From Flavobacterium johnsoniae (GTDB taxonomy: Bacteria > Bacteroidota > Bacteroidia > Flavobacteriales > Flavobacteriaceae): a stretch of 64,000 nucleotides of DNA. The stretch covers positions 2,170,001-2,234,000 of the forward strand of contig NZ_CP103794.1 in the NCBI RefSeq assembly GCF_030388325.1. Reading direction: 5' to 3'. Position 1 is the first letter of the stretch, and each line of letters opens with the position of its first letter. Positions 42,606 through 50,830 of the stretch are shown here, piece after piece. The notes below the pieces were generated by a model, which saw only the letters and a list, made by a program, of their open reading frames with translations, had not been told where the DNA came from and made no database searches. Position numbers and translations under genes: made by a program.

Positions 42606-43330
42606 TACGCTTTAAAAGATTTTAATTGATAAACAGTAAAAGATAAAAAAGCGATTGAAATGCTTAAAAAATAAATAATATCTCGAGTGTCAATAACACC
42701 TCGACTCATACTTTTAAAATGATTCTGCATTCCTAAAACAGAAATAAAATCACCTGAACCTGGAATTAGCGAACTCAAGCCTTCAAAACCAAAATAAAAG
42801 AAAAAGCAAAGAAAAACGGCAATAATAAATGCTACAATCTGATTTTCTGAAAGGGTAGATGTAAAGATTCCTATTGCTGAATAAGAAGCAATTAAAAACA
42901 ATAATCCGAAATAAGAACCAATTGTGCTTCCCATATCGATATTGCCTTCAGGCGAACCCAAATCTGAAATTACTTTTACATAAATTAAGGTTGGAATAAT
43001 GGCTAAAATAATTAACAAGAACGAGCCAAAGAATTTTCCGTTTACGATTTGCCAGATTGATAAAGGTTTGGTTAAAAGCAACTCTAAAGTTCCTTGTTTT
43101 TTTTCGTCAGAGAAACTTCTCATGGTTACGGCTGGAATCAAGAAAATTAGAATCCAAGGCGCCAAAGTGAAAAATGGAGTTAAATCGGCATAGCCTGAAT
43201 TTAGAATATTATAATCTCCTTCAAATACCCATAAAAATAGTCCGTTGCTGATTAAGAAAATCGCAATGACCAAATAGCCAATTGGCGAGCCAAAAAAGGA
43301 TTTTATTTCTCTTAGAATTATAGACTTCAT
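42605..43330 (-). CDS. gldF: Gliding motility ABC transporter permease GldF
   Basis: This 241-residue ABC-2-type permease has six hydrophobic segments. MKSIILREIKSFFGSPIGYLVIAIFLISNG at the N-terminus is the typical GldF start, so the Met at 43330 was chosen. An upstream in-frame ATG at 43360 would add KQKKLETKY from a repeat-like leader (GTTTCAAGTTT words). It is translationally coupled to gldG. The pair is conserved in gliding Bacteroidota. Confidence 0.92.
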   Translation of the reverse strand: MKSIILREIKSFFGSPIGYLVIAIFLISNGLFLWVFEGDYNILNSGYADLTPFFTLAPWILIFLIPAVTMRSFSDEKKQGTLELLLTKPLSIWQIVNGKFFGSFLLIILAIIPTLIYVKVISDLGSPEGNIDMGSTIGSYFGLLFLIASYSAIGIFTSTLSENQIVAFIIAVFLCFFFYFGFEGLSSLIPGSGDFISVLGMQNHFKSMSRGVIDTRDIIYFLSISIAFLSFTVYQLKSFKA

Positions 43331-43338
43331 ATATTTTG

Positions 43339-43402
43339 TTTCAAGTTTTTTTTGTTTCATGTTTCAAGTTCCACGCTTAACGTGAAACCTTAAACCTGAA
43401 AC
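43339..43402. repeat. Short GTTTCAAGTTT/AAACCTGAAAC inverted words
   Basis: GTTTCAAGTTT (43339-43349) and AAACCTGAAAC (43392-43402) flank a short palindromic segment between gldF and the next gene. The same word pair forms the outer arms of the repeat at 39348-39537. Confidence 0.5.
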
Positions 43403-43698
43403 TAATTTAAGCTAACCAGTTTATCAACGCTCCACGCTTCTGGTTTTGCATTGAATAATTTCTTTGTAAAATTCCAAACGGTATTAAAAAGTTCCGAATT
43501 TCTGTAATTTTCTAAATCTTCTTCGGTTTCCCAATAACTATATGTAAAAAAAATGCATTTGTCATTTTTGTCCTGATACAATTCTAAAAAACGATTTCCT
43601 TCTGCATTTCGTATTTTGTCTTTCACAGATTCAAAATTCTCCAGAAAATCAGGAATTTTTTCTTCGTGAAAACTCATTTTTACTATTCGAACAAACAT
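43402..43698 (-). CDS. Antibiotic biosynthesis monooxygenase (ABM) domain protein
   Basis: This 98-residue protein is a single dimeric alpha+beta ABM barrel: MFVRIVKMSFHEEKIPDFLENF, EGNRFLELYQDKNDKCIFFTYSYWETEEDLENYRNSELF. Members range from quinol monooxygenases to haem-degrading or orphan proteins, so the reaction cannot be assigned. The stop at 43402 touches the repeat words upstream of gldF. Repetitive DNA lies on its other side. Confidence 0.8.
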   Translation of the reverse strand: MFVRIVKMSFHEEKIPDFLENFESVKDKIRNAEGNRFLELYQDKNDKCIFFTYSYWETEEDLENYRNSELFNTVWNFTKKLFNAKPEAWSVDKLVSLN

Positions 43699-43704
43699 GC
43701 TTGC

Positions 43705-43998
43705 AATTTTAGATTTCTGAATTTAGATTTTAGATTTTTGAATTGTCTAAAGTCTTACAGGTGCGCAAAAATACAAATTTGATTGTTGTTTTAATTAAAA
43801 ATTGAAATATTATAAAATGTCGATTTTTAAATTCTGATTTCACCTTTTTTTCAAATATAGCCCGTGGTTTCAACCACGGGAACACAACGTTTATATAATG
43901 CGTCCCCGTGGTTGAAACCACGGGCTATGTTTATGATGTAATGAATAATCTGCTCAATCAGTAAAATCTGCCAGAGAATAGATCTAAAATCTAAAATT
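43705..43998. repeat. Composite palindromic region with perfect 24-bp hairpin
   Basis: The outer arms AATTTTAGATTT (43705-43716) and AAATCTAAAATT (43987-43998) enclose a perfect 24-bp inverted repeat at 43857-43880 and 43905-43928 (core CCCGTGGTTTCAACCACG). Each arm is itself palindromic. The hairpin is GC-rich in AT-rich DNA. It fills the 298-bp gap between two minus-strand genes; no gene or promoter is evident otherwise. The word resembles REP sequences linked to RAYT transposases. Confidence 0.8.
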
Positions 43999-44824
43999 AG
44001 GAGAATTTAATCGTAATCACATCACGATAATTTAATCCCAACAAACTATTAGCAGAACCGACTTTAGAAGGATTACTTCTAAAAATGGCAATTTCTAGAA
44101 AACCAGCTTCGTTAAAAATAGCCAGTTTTTCCCCTTCGTAGTTTTTAATCGGATATTTGTCTGAAGTCGCAATGGCAGAATAATTTGGCAGAATTGTTTT
44201 GATGTTTTTCGATTTCATGATGATTTCGTACGGGCGTCCGCGCGAAACTTCTAAGAATTGTTTTTTAGAAATATTAGTTACAATGTTTCCAAAATGATCG
44301 ATGTAAATTACGTAACCTTTTAAAGAATTTCCGTCGCTTGCCACAACAGCTTGCAATTCGGTTGCTTCTTTAATTGCCGTGATTTCTTTTCCGATAACAT
44401 TTAGTAATCCGCCTTTTGCCAAATGCGAAGCTACTTGAATAAAAATATCCAAATCTGTAGCCTCAATCGGAAAACGATCGTGAATATTAATAGCCACAAT
44501 TTTCTGCGGTACAATCTTCTGCGTAAGCATACTCAGGATTCCGTTATCGGCGCAAATAAAATAATGATCATTCCACTGCATGGCAATATGCTGGTTTTCT
44601 TTGTTACGTTCAATATCAACACCAATTAAGTGTACAGTTCCTTTTGGAAAGCTCAAATAAGAAGCGCCAATAATGTAACTCGCCTCGGCAGTATTAAAAG
44701 GATCAATGTCATGAGAAATGTCAATAATCTGAACCTCTGGATTTTCAGAAAGTATTTTACCCTTCAGCGATCCCACAAAGTGATCTTTCAAGCCGTAGTC
44801 TGTTGTAAGGGTAATTATTGACAT
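43997..44824 (-). CDS. SAM hydroxide adenosyltransferase family protein (DUF62)
   Basis: This 275-residue protein belongs to the family related to fluorinase/chlorinase that mostly hydrolyses S-adenosylmethionine to adenosine and methionine. Diagnostic segments are ITLTTDYGLKDHFVGSLKGKIL, IIDISHDIDPFNTAEASYIIGASYLSFPKGTVHLIGVD, ICADNGILSML and YIDHFGNIVTNIS. The two-domain length is typical. It is divergent from phoH across a 262-bp gap. Confidence 0.88.
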   Translation of the reverse strand: MSIITLTTDYGLKDHFVGSLKGKILSENPEVQIIDISHDIDPFNTAEASYIIGASYLSFPKGTVHLIGVDIERNKENQHIAMQWNDHYFICADNGILSMLTQKIVPQKIVAINIHDRFPIEATDLDIFIQVASHLAKGGLLNVIGKEITAIKEATELQAVVASDGNSLKGYVIYIDHFGNIVTNISKKQFLEVSRGRPYEIIMKSKNIKTILPNYSAIATSDKYPIKNYEGEKLAIFNEAGFLEIAIFRSNPSKVGSANSLLGLNYRDVITIKFS

Positions 44825-45086
44825 AATTTTGTTTATAACTATTGATAGTATTTAAATCTAATTTTCATTAAATTTGAGAAATGCAAAGCTAGTAATAGTA
44901 AATACAAATTGAAAGAAAGAAAAGACAAATTGTATTTTTTAAAGCATTTGTTTGTTACAATATTCAGAAACATTGATTTAGTTTAAAGAACAAAAAACTG
45001 AAAACTGCAACTGAGTAGTGTGACTTTAAAAAGACCCGACAACCTCTAAATACTAAAAGGAATTATTTAATTTAAAACTACTTCAT
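44825..45086. other. Divergent intergenic region before phoH
   Basis: This 262-bp gap separates the DUF62 gene and phoH. It contains CTGAAAACTGCAACTGA (44998-45014), a partial copy of the inverted repeat at 50711-50767. No riboswitch, small gene or clear TAnnTTTG promoter was recognised. Confidence 0.4.
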
Positions 45087-46037
45087 TTGAACGAAAGAAT
45101 AATCGAGCTAGTAGATATTGCACCAAAAGAATTTTGGGGCGCTCAGGACAGCCATCTAGAGATCATTAAAAAGTATTACCCAAAGCTTAAAATCGTAGCG
45201 CGAGGGACAACTTTAAAAGCATTTGGCGAAAAAGATGTTTTAGATGAATTCGAAAAAAGATTTCAAAGATTAATGCTTCATTTTACCCGTTACAATAATA
45301 TTGATGATAATGTAATTGAACGTGTAATTATGAGTGATGGTCAAGAAGACAAAAGATCTTATGATCATGACAAAATCTTAGTTCATGGTGTTGGCGGTAA
45401 AATTATCAAAGCGATGACGCCAAATCAGCAATTACTTGTTGATACCATTAAGAAAAATGATATGGTCTTTGCTATTGGTCCTGCTGGAACCGGAAAAACA
45501 TATACCGGTGTCGCTATGGCGGTTAAAATGCTAAAAGATAAAGAAGTAAAAAGGATTATTCTAACACGTCCTGCGGTAGAAGCTGGAGAAAATCTAGGAT
45601 TTCTGCCTGGAGATATGAAAGAAAAACTTGATCCTTATATGCAGCCATTGTATGATGCGTTGCGTGATATGCTTCCGAATGAAAAACTTGAGGATTATAT
45701 TTTGAAAGGAATTATTCAGATTGCGCCGCTTGCCTTTATGCGTGGACGTACGCTTGATAATGCTTTCGTAATTCTTGATGAAGCCCAAAACACCACACAC
45801 TCACAAATGAAAATGTTTTTGACTCGTATGGGAAAAAACGCCAAATTTATGATTACAGGTGATCCAGGACAGGTCGATTTACCAAGAAGAACTATTTCTG
45901 GTCTTAAAGAAGCAATTTTGGTTCTGAAAGACATTGACGGAATCGGAATTATTTATCTGGATGATAAAGATATCGTGCGTCATAGATTGGTTAAAAAGGT
46001 AATTGACGCTTATAAACAAATCGAAAATCACGATTAA
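45087..46037 (+). CDS. phoH: PhoH family ATPase
   Basis: This 316-residue protein has an N-terminal KH-like region (about 1-95) and a PhoH P-loop ATPase domain: Walker A AIGPAGTGKTYTGVAM with Lys137, RPAVEAGENLGFLPGD, FVILDEAQNTT and MFLTRMGKNAKFMITGD. PhoH proteins are linked to RNA and ribosome metabolism. The first codon is TTG at 45087; the next in-frame ATG is far into the conserved region, so TTG initiation is favoured. A strong terminator follows. Confidence 0.92.
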   Translation: MNERIIELVDIAPKEFWGAQDSHLEIIKKYYPKLKIVARGTTLKAFGEKDVLDEFEKRFQRLMLHFTRYNNIDDNVIERVIMSDGQEDKRSYDHDKILVHGVGGKIIKAMTPNQQLLVDTIKKNDMVFAIGPAGTGKTYTGVAMAVKMLKDKEVKRIILTRPAVEAGENLGFLPGDMKEKLDPYMQPLYDALRDMLPNEKLEDYILKGIIQIAPLAFMRGRTLDNAFVILDEAQNTTHSQMKMFLTRMGKNAKFMITGDPGQVDLPRRTISGLKEAILVLKDIDGIGIIYLDDKDIVRHRLVKKVIDAYKQIENHD

Positions 46038-46094
46038 GTTTAATTTTTAGTGAAATGTTAAATGTAAATCGTGAATTGTGTTTTGACATTTATT

Positions 46095-46140
46095 AATATT
46101 CGTTTTGCATTTTTTTAGAAGTGCAAAACGAATATTTTTT
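46095..46140 (+). terminator. Terminator of phoH
   Basis: AATATTCGTTTTGCA (46095-46109) and TGCAAAACGAATATT (46122-46136) form a perfect 15-bp stem with a 12-nt loop followed by T residues. Confidence 0.85.
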
Positions 46141-46172
46141 TATGTATTAAAAGAATTCATTATTCTAAATAA

Positions 46173-46859
46173 ATGGAAAGTAAAATTATTTTGGTAGTTG
46201 GTTTGCTGTTTTTTGCTTTTAGAGTTTATGCTCAAAAAAGTGAAAATAAAAAATCAGAGAATTACTCAAAGAAATTATCTGGAAAAGAAATTGTATCAGG
46301 ATTAAATAGATTAAATTTTTTCAATCTGACAGATAAAAAGGATTTAAAAATTACAAAAGAAGATTTTAAGAAATCTTACGATAAATTGAGTTTTTTTGAA
46401 GGTCATATGAGAGAAGATTTAAGTTTTACGGACAATAGATTTTATTTTATTGATTCTGAAACATTATTTGAAGGAGAAGGATTAATTCAATATTTAGAAA
46501 CTGTAAAAATTTCATTTGATAAATTAAATTTAAAACTTTTAGTGTCTGATGAATTTGAAGATCAGACTGATAAACATTTACTTCATAAAATAAAATTAAA
46601 CGGAAAAGAATATATTGCTTTCAATAATGATTTTGGCAATTATGACTGGACTATAGCGTATTTGAATTTTATTGAAATGTTAAATGATCAGCTTAAAATT
46701 CAAGGAACTGACGAACAATTTTATCCAATTAGTTCAGGAAATGATGGCAGAATTGTTTTATTGACTAAAAAGCAGTTTGAATTTGTAAAAATGAATTATC
46801 CAAACGATAAAGAGCATCCAAAAGAAATTATTGATTGGAAAGACGGCTTCAAATATTAA
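46173..46859 (+). CDS. Hypothetical exported protein
   Basis: This 228-residue protein has a signal peptide (MESKIILVVGLLFFAFRVYA, cleaved before QKSEN) and a Lys/Asp-rich soluble part with no recognised domain. One recurring local feature is LNFIEMLNDQLKIQGTDEQFYPISSGNDGRIVLLTKKQFEFVK, suggesting an alpha/beta domain. It is probably periplasmic. The DUF1801 gene begins 12 bp later, so the two may be co-transcribed. Confidence 0.55.
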   Translation: MESKIILVVGLLFFAFRVYAQKSENKKSENYSKKLSGKEIVSGLNRLNFFNLTDKKDLKITKEDFKKSYDKLSFFEGHMREDLSFTDNRFYFIDSETLFEGEGLIQYLETVKISFDKLNLKLLVSDEFEDQTDKHLLHKIKLNGKEYIAFNNDFGNYDWTIAYLNFIEMLNDQLKIQGTDEQFYPISSGNDGRIVLLTKKQFEFVKMNYPNDKEHPKEIIDWKDGFKY

Positions 46860-46871
46860 AAATATAAAGAA

Positions 46872-47234
46872 ATGAAACAACTCGATGATTTCTACCTAAA
46901 CCAAGAAGAACCTATAAAAGGAATATTTTTGGCATTAAAAGAAATCATTTTAAAACAAGATTCAGATATTACAAATACTTTAAAATACGGAATGCCTTTT
47001 TTCTCTTATAAAGGAAAAATGTTCTGCTATTTCTGGATTCATAAAAAACTCAAACAACCTTATATCGGAATTGTAGAAGGAAAACATTTTGATGAAGATT
47101 TTCTTCTTCAAGAAAAACGTTCAAGAATGAAAATTTTATTGCTCGATTCTGAAAAAGATTTGCCTTTGGAACAAATTAAATTTGTGGTTCAAAAGGCTAT
47201 AAATTTATACAAATCGGGAATTGTTAAGATTTAA
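46872..47234 (+). CDS. DUF1801 domain-containing protein
   Basis: This 120-residue protein matches the YdhG-like DUF1801 fold: a short helical start (DDFYLNQEEPIKGIFLALKEII), TNTLKYGMPFFSYKGKMFCYFWIHKK, then a C-terminal beta/alpha part. The family is soluble and of uncertain function; some members resemble frataxin-like iron-binding folds. It lies 12 bp after the exported hypothetical protein gene. Confidence 0.75.
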   Translation: MKQLDDFYLNQEEPIKGIFLALKEIILKQDSDITNTLKYGMPFFSYKGKMFCYFWIHKKLKQPYIGIVEGKHFDEDFLLQEKRSRMKILLLDSEKDLPLEQIKFVVQKAINLYKSGIVKI

Positions 47235-47315
47235 TTATTTAAAAAAGCAATTTTTAAACGAATAGTTAAATAAATAATAAACTTGCCTCAATTTTAGCTT
47301 TCAAAGCTTGTAATC

Positions 47316-47347
47316 TTTGTCTAGCCGAGCTTAAAATCGTAAATTTG
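47316..47347 (+). promoter_or_regulatory. Promoter of the HAD hydrolase gene
   Basis: TTTG (47316-47319) and TAAATTTG (47340-47347), separated by 20 bases, match both Bacteroidota housekeeping elements exactly. The ATG at 47371 is 24 bases past the -7 element. Confidence 0.75.
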
Positions 47348-47370
47348 CATATCATCGATATTTGATAAAT

Positions 47371-48201
47371 ATGACAAAACTTAAAAATATAAAAGTTGTA
47401 GTAAGCGACCTTGACGGAACTTTACTCAACCCACAACACAGAATTTCAGAATATACCAAATCAATTTTTCAAGAACTTCATAATCAAGGTTATCTAATTG
47501 TTGTAGCTACAGGACGTCATCATCTTGATGCCATGGCGATTATTGACAAACTTGAAATTCCTGTTTATTTGGTAAGCTCTAATGGAGGAAGAATTCATTC
47601 GCCAAATAAAGAAGAACTTTTCGCTTTTAACTTAGATAGTGATGTTGTAAAAGCCGCGTTAAATATAGAAATTGATCCCGACGTTACGGTTGTTTTATTC
47701 AAAGAAAACGTTTGGCAAACTAATAAATGGAACGAAAGATTAAACTCATTTCAAGCCGAACTGAAATACCGTCCAGAATTAGTTGATTATAAAACGATAG
47801 AAGATTTCAAGGCAATAAAAATCTTCTTTTCATGCGATAATCACGAAAAGTTAGTAAAAGTAAGAGATGCTGTTTTGGCCAATTCTTCAGAACATTTGCA
47901 TCACGCTTTCAGTTTGCCAACTTGCTTAGAATTTATGGATAAATCTGTAGATAAGGCAGTTGCAATTTCCAAAGTCTTAGAAAAAGAAGGGTTTACAATG
48001 GATGAAGCCGTTTCTTTTGGAGATGGTTTTAATGATTTGCAAATGTTGTCTGCAACCGGAAGAGGATTAATTATGGGAAATGCGCCTTCGATTCTAAAAG
48101 ATGCTTTGCCTGATTTAGAAGTAATTAAAACAAATGCTGAAGATGGAGTTGCAAAGTATATCGCAACTAAAATTTTAGATAAAGAATTAGCAGCGAGTTA
48201 A
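47371..48201 (+). CDS. Cof-type HAD-IIB phosphatase
   Basis: This 276-residue HAD phosphatase dephosphorylates small sugar phosphates or cofactors. Motif I is VVSDLDGTLL, motif II is VVATGRH, and motif IV is SFGDGFNDLQML. The central C2B cap is present. The ATG at 47371 follows an exact promoter by 24 bases. An in-frame TTG at 47362 is possible but less likely. A terminator follows. The substrate is unknown. Confidence 0.9.
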   Translation: MTKLKNIKVVVSDLDGTLLNPQHRISEYTKSIFQELHNQGYLIVVATGRHHLDAMAIIDKLEIPVYLVSSNGGRIHSPNKEELFAFNLDSDVVKAALNIEIDPDVTVVLFKENVWQTNKWNERLNSFQAELKYRPELVDYKTIEDFKAIKIFFSCDNHEKLVKVRDAVLANSSEHLHHAFSLPTCLEFMDKSVDKAVAISKVLEKEGFTMDEAVSFGDGFNDLQMLSATGRGLIMGNAPSILKDALPDLEVIKTNAEDGVAKYIATKILDKELAAS

Positions 48202-48230
48202 AATCAAATTAGATTTTTCACATAAATCAG

Positions 48231-48262
48231 AATCCTTGAAGGTCTTTCTTCAAGGATTTTTT
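48231..48262 (+). terminator. Terminator of the HAD hydrolase gene
   Basis: AATCCTTGAAG (48231-48241) and CTTCAAGGATT (48248-48258) form an 11-bp stem with a 6-nt loop and a T run. Confidence 0.8.
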
Positions 48263-48334
48263 GTTAAAGGCATATTTATGTGAAGATTTTCGCAAGGAAA
48301 TAGTTAAAACATTTTTTTAGAAGTTTTGAGAGTG

Positions 48335-48342
48335 TATTTTTG
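48335..48342 (+). promoter_or_regulatory. -7 element of the S9 peptidase gene
   Basis: TATTTTTG is a perfect TAnnTTTG match 20 bases before the ATG at 48362. A TSS would fall near 48347-48350. That excludes the in-frame TTG at 48326, which would lie upstream of the transcript. Confidence 0.5.
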
Positions 48343-48361
48343 TTTTCTCAAAAACACATTC

Positions 48362-50710
48362 ATGATAACAAAAAACATTTTTACCGCAGCCTTTTTATTT
48401 CTTTCAGTTTTAGGAAATACCCAAGAATTGAAATTAGAAGAAATAATGAAAGGCGAATCTTTTATTGGAAATCAACCCACAAACGGACGCTGGTCTTTAG
48501 ACGGTAAAAAGGTTTATTTTGAATGGAATCCAAAAGATGAATTAGGATCAAGTACTTTTTTCTGGCAAAAAGGAATGTCGAAGCCTGAAATTGTATCTCC
48601 AAAAGAAGCTGCATTTTCTCAACAGGATTTCAAAACAAAACCAGGATCAGATTTGGTTTATTATTTAGATAACGGAAGTTTGTTTTCGTATTCTCTTCAA
48701 TCCAAAACAACAAAAAAACTAATTCAGCAATCTTCAAGATTATCCAATTTAGAATTTGGAGCTCAAAATGGAGTTTTGTTTTTCGTGCAAAATGATAATA
48801 TTTTTAAATACGATACTAAGGCTGGTACGATTTTACAAATTACCAATTTTAATAAAGGAATAAAAAAAGAGATAAAACCAGATACTGAATCTTTTTTAGC
48901 AAAACAGCAAAATGAATTATTCCAATTTATAAGAGATAAAGAAGCAAAAAAACAATGGAATCTTGAAAAAAGCAAAGCGGTAAAATCTGATTTTGCAAAA
49001 CAATATTTCTATGGAAACGACCGATTTGCGGGGCTTCAAGTAAATCCGAATGGTAATTTTGCGACTTTTATTTTGGTCGAGGAACCAGAGGTTAAAAGCG
49101 AAAAAATGGAAGTTTTTATAACGGCAGATGGTTATAATCAAAGTCCAGAAACAAAAGAAAAGGTTTCGACAAAGAACTTCGTGAAAACAAAATTCGGAAT
49201 TTATTCTGTAGCAAAAGATTCTGTTTATTATGTGAATTTTTCGACTTTAAGTCATATTCAGGACTCGCCGAAATATTTTGAATTATACGATAATTTAAAA
49301 AATAAAGCTAAAGAAGATAAATTGATTGTTCCTAAAGCACCAATTTATAACGAAAGTGGCTCACTGGCAATTGTAGATATTAGAAGTCAGGATAATAAAG
49401 ACAGATGGTTGGTAAGTTTGAATTTGGAAAAAGGTACTTTTGAAGAAATCGAACATCAGCACGATGATGCTTGGATTGCTGGACCTGGAATTCCTTCTTA
49501 TTCATTTTCTTCTGGAAATTTAGGTTTTTTAGCTGATAATGAAACTATTTATTTTCAATCTGAAGCTACAGGTTATTCCCATTTATACACTCTTAACTTA
49601 AAAAGTAAAAAGAAAACACAACTTACTAAAGGGAATTGGGAAGTAAGAGATTTGACTTTATCTAAAGACAAAAAAACGTTTTATTTAACAACAAATACAA
49701 CTCATCCTGGAAATAGAGAGTTTTATAAACTTGCTGTTGCAGACGGAATTTTACAGCCAATTTTAACAAAAAATGGTGCTCACGAAGTGGTTTTATCTCC
49801 AGATGAAAAATCGCTTTTGGTTCGTTATTCTTATAAAAATATTCCTTGGGATTATTATGTTGCCGACAATAAAAAGAATGCAGTTCTACAGCAAATTTCT
49901 TCTTCAGTTTCAGAAGATTTCAAAAAATACAAATGGAGAGAACCAGAAGTAATTACTTTTAAAGCTCAAGACGGAACGCCTGTAAATGCTAGATTATATA
50001 CTCCAAAAACAGAAAATGCTAATAAAGCGGCAGTAATTTTTGTTCATGGTGCGGGTTACCTTCAAAATGCGCATAATTTCTGGAGTAATTATTACAGAGA
50101 ATATATGTTTCATAATTTGTTGACTGATTTAGGATATACAGTTTTAGACATCGATTATAGAGGAAGTGACGGTTACGGACGTGATTTTAGAACTGGAATT
50201 TATCGTTTTATGGGAGGAAAAGATTTATCTGATCATCTTGATGGAAAAAAATATCTGGTAGAAAAATACGGTATTGATGCTAATAGAGTAGGGATTTACG
50301 GTGGTTCTTACGGAGGTTTTATTACTTTGATGGGAATGCTGACAACTCCAGGCGAATTTAAATCGGGTGCAGCTTTGCGTTCTGTAACAGATTGGGCACA
50401 TTACAATCACGGGTATACGGGAAATATTTTGAATTTTCCAGAAACCGATCCAGAAGCTTACAAAAAAAGTTCGCCAATTTATTTTGCTGATAATTTGAAA
50501 GGAAATCTTGTGATGCTTCACGGAATGGTTGATGACAATGTTGAATATAAAGATATTGTGCGTTTGTCACAACGTTTTATCGAATTGCAGAAAAAGAACT
50601 GGAGCTTGGCATCGTTTCCGGTAGAATCTCACGGTTTCAAAGAAACTTATTCATGGATAGATGAATACAGCAGAATTTTAAATTTATTTAATGAAACACT
50701 TTTGAAATAA
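48362..50710 (+). CDS. Exported S9 family prolyl oligopeptidase-like peptidase
   Basis: This 782-residue serine peptidase of the DPP-IV/acylaminoacyl peptidase group has a signal peptide (ITKNIFTAAFLFLSVLGNTQ), a beta-propeller domain (about 40-530) and a C-terminal alpha/beta hydrolase. The catalytic triad is Ser649 in GIYGGSYGGF, an Asp in HGMVDDNV and a His in VESHGFK. VFVHGAGYLQ-type oxyanion residues (IFVHGAG) precede it. It probably trims peptides in the periplasm. The start at 48362 gives a normal signal peptide and fits the -7 element. Confidence 0.9.
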   Translation: MITKNIFTAAFLFLSVLGNTQELKLEEIMKGESFIGNQPTNGRWSLDGKKVYFEWNPKDELGSSTFFWQKGMSKPEIVSPKEAAFSQQDFKTKPGSDLVYYLDNGSLFSYSLQSKTTKKLIQQSSRLSNLEFGAQNGVLFFVQNDNIFKYDTKAGTILQITNFNKGIKKEIKPDTESFLAKQQNELFQFIRDKEAKKQWNLEKSKAVKSDFAKQYFYGNDRFAGLQVNPNGNFATFILVEEPEVKSEKMEVFITADGYNQSPETKEKVSTKNFVKTKFGIYSVAKDSVYYVNFSTLSHIQDSPKYFELYDNLKNKAKEDKLIVPKAPIYNESGSLAIVDIRSQDNKDRWLVSLNLEKGTFEEIEHQHDDAWIAGPGIPSYSFSSGNLGFLADNETIYFQSEATGYSHLYTLNLKSKKKTQLTKGNWEVRDLTLSKDKKTFYLTTNTTHPGNREFYKLAVADGILQPILTKNGAHEVVLSPDEKSLLVRYSYKNIPWDYYVADNKKNAVLQQISSSVSEDFKKYKWREPEVITFKAQDGTPVNARLYTPKTENANKAAVIFVHGAGYLQNAHNFWSNYYREYMFHNLLTDLGYTVLDIDYRGSDGYGRDFRTGIYRFMGGKDLSDHLDGKKYLVEKYGIDANRVGIYGGSYGGFITLMGMLTTPGEFKSGAALRSVTDWAHYNHGYTGNILNFPETDPEAYKKSSPIYFADNLKGNLVMLHGMVDDNVEYKDIVRLSQRFIELQKKNWSLASFPVESHGFKETYSWIDEYSRILNLFNETLLK

Positions 50711-50767
50711 GTATTCAGTTTTCAGTCGCAAGATTAAAACTGAAAACTGCGACTGAAAACTGAATAC
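50711..50767. repeat. Perfect 20-bp inverted repeat
   Basis: The arms GTATTCAGTTTTCAGTCGCA (50711-50730) and their exact complement (50748-50767) enclose a 17-nt loop that itself repeats AACTGAAAACTG. It starts directly at the S9 peptidase stop and can end its transcript. A related word occurs at 44998-45014. Confidence 0.85.
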
Positions 50768-50771
50768 TTTC

Positions 50772-50802
50772 TTGCTTGCTCTTTTAAATAGTTTTAAATT
50801 TG
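50772..50802 (+). promoter_or_regulatory. purC promoter
   Basis: TAAATTTG at 50795-50802 is an exact -7 match, with TTG at 50772-50774 (20-base spacing) or 50776-50778 (16-base spacing). The purC ATG is 28 bases downstream. Confidence 0.65.
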
Positions 50803-50830
50803 CATTCACAAAAAAACAACACAACAAAAA

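Noticed and set aside
43331..43360. Upstream start for gldF at 43360
   Set aside because: It would add KQKKLETKY residues derived from repeat-like DNA. The Met at 43330 gives the normal family N-terminus.
43730..43921. 63-codon minus-strand frame next to the ABM gene
   Set aside because: It lies across the CCCGTGG hairpin and its flanking inverted repeats, and the product has no protein-like character.
48326..48361. TTG start at 48326 for the S9 peptidase
   Set aside because: It lies upstream of the -7 element, so it would not be in the mRNA. The ATG at 48362 gives a normal signal peptide.
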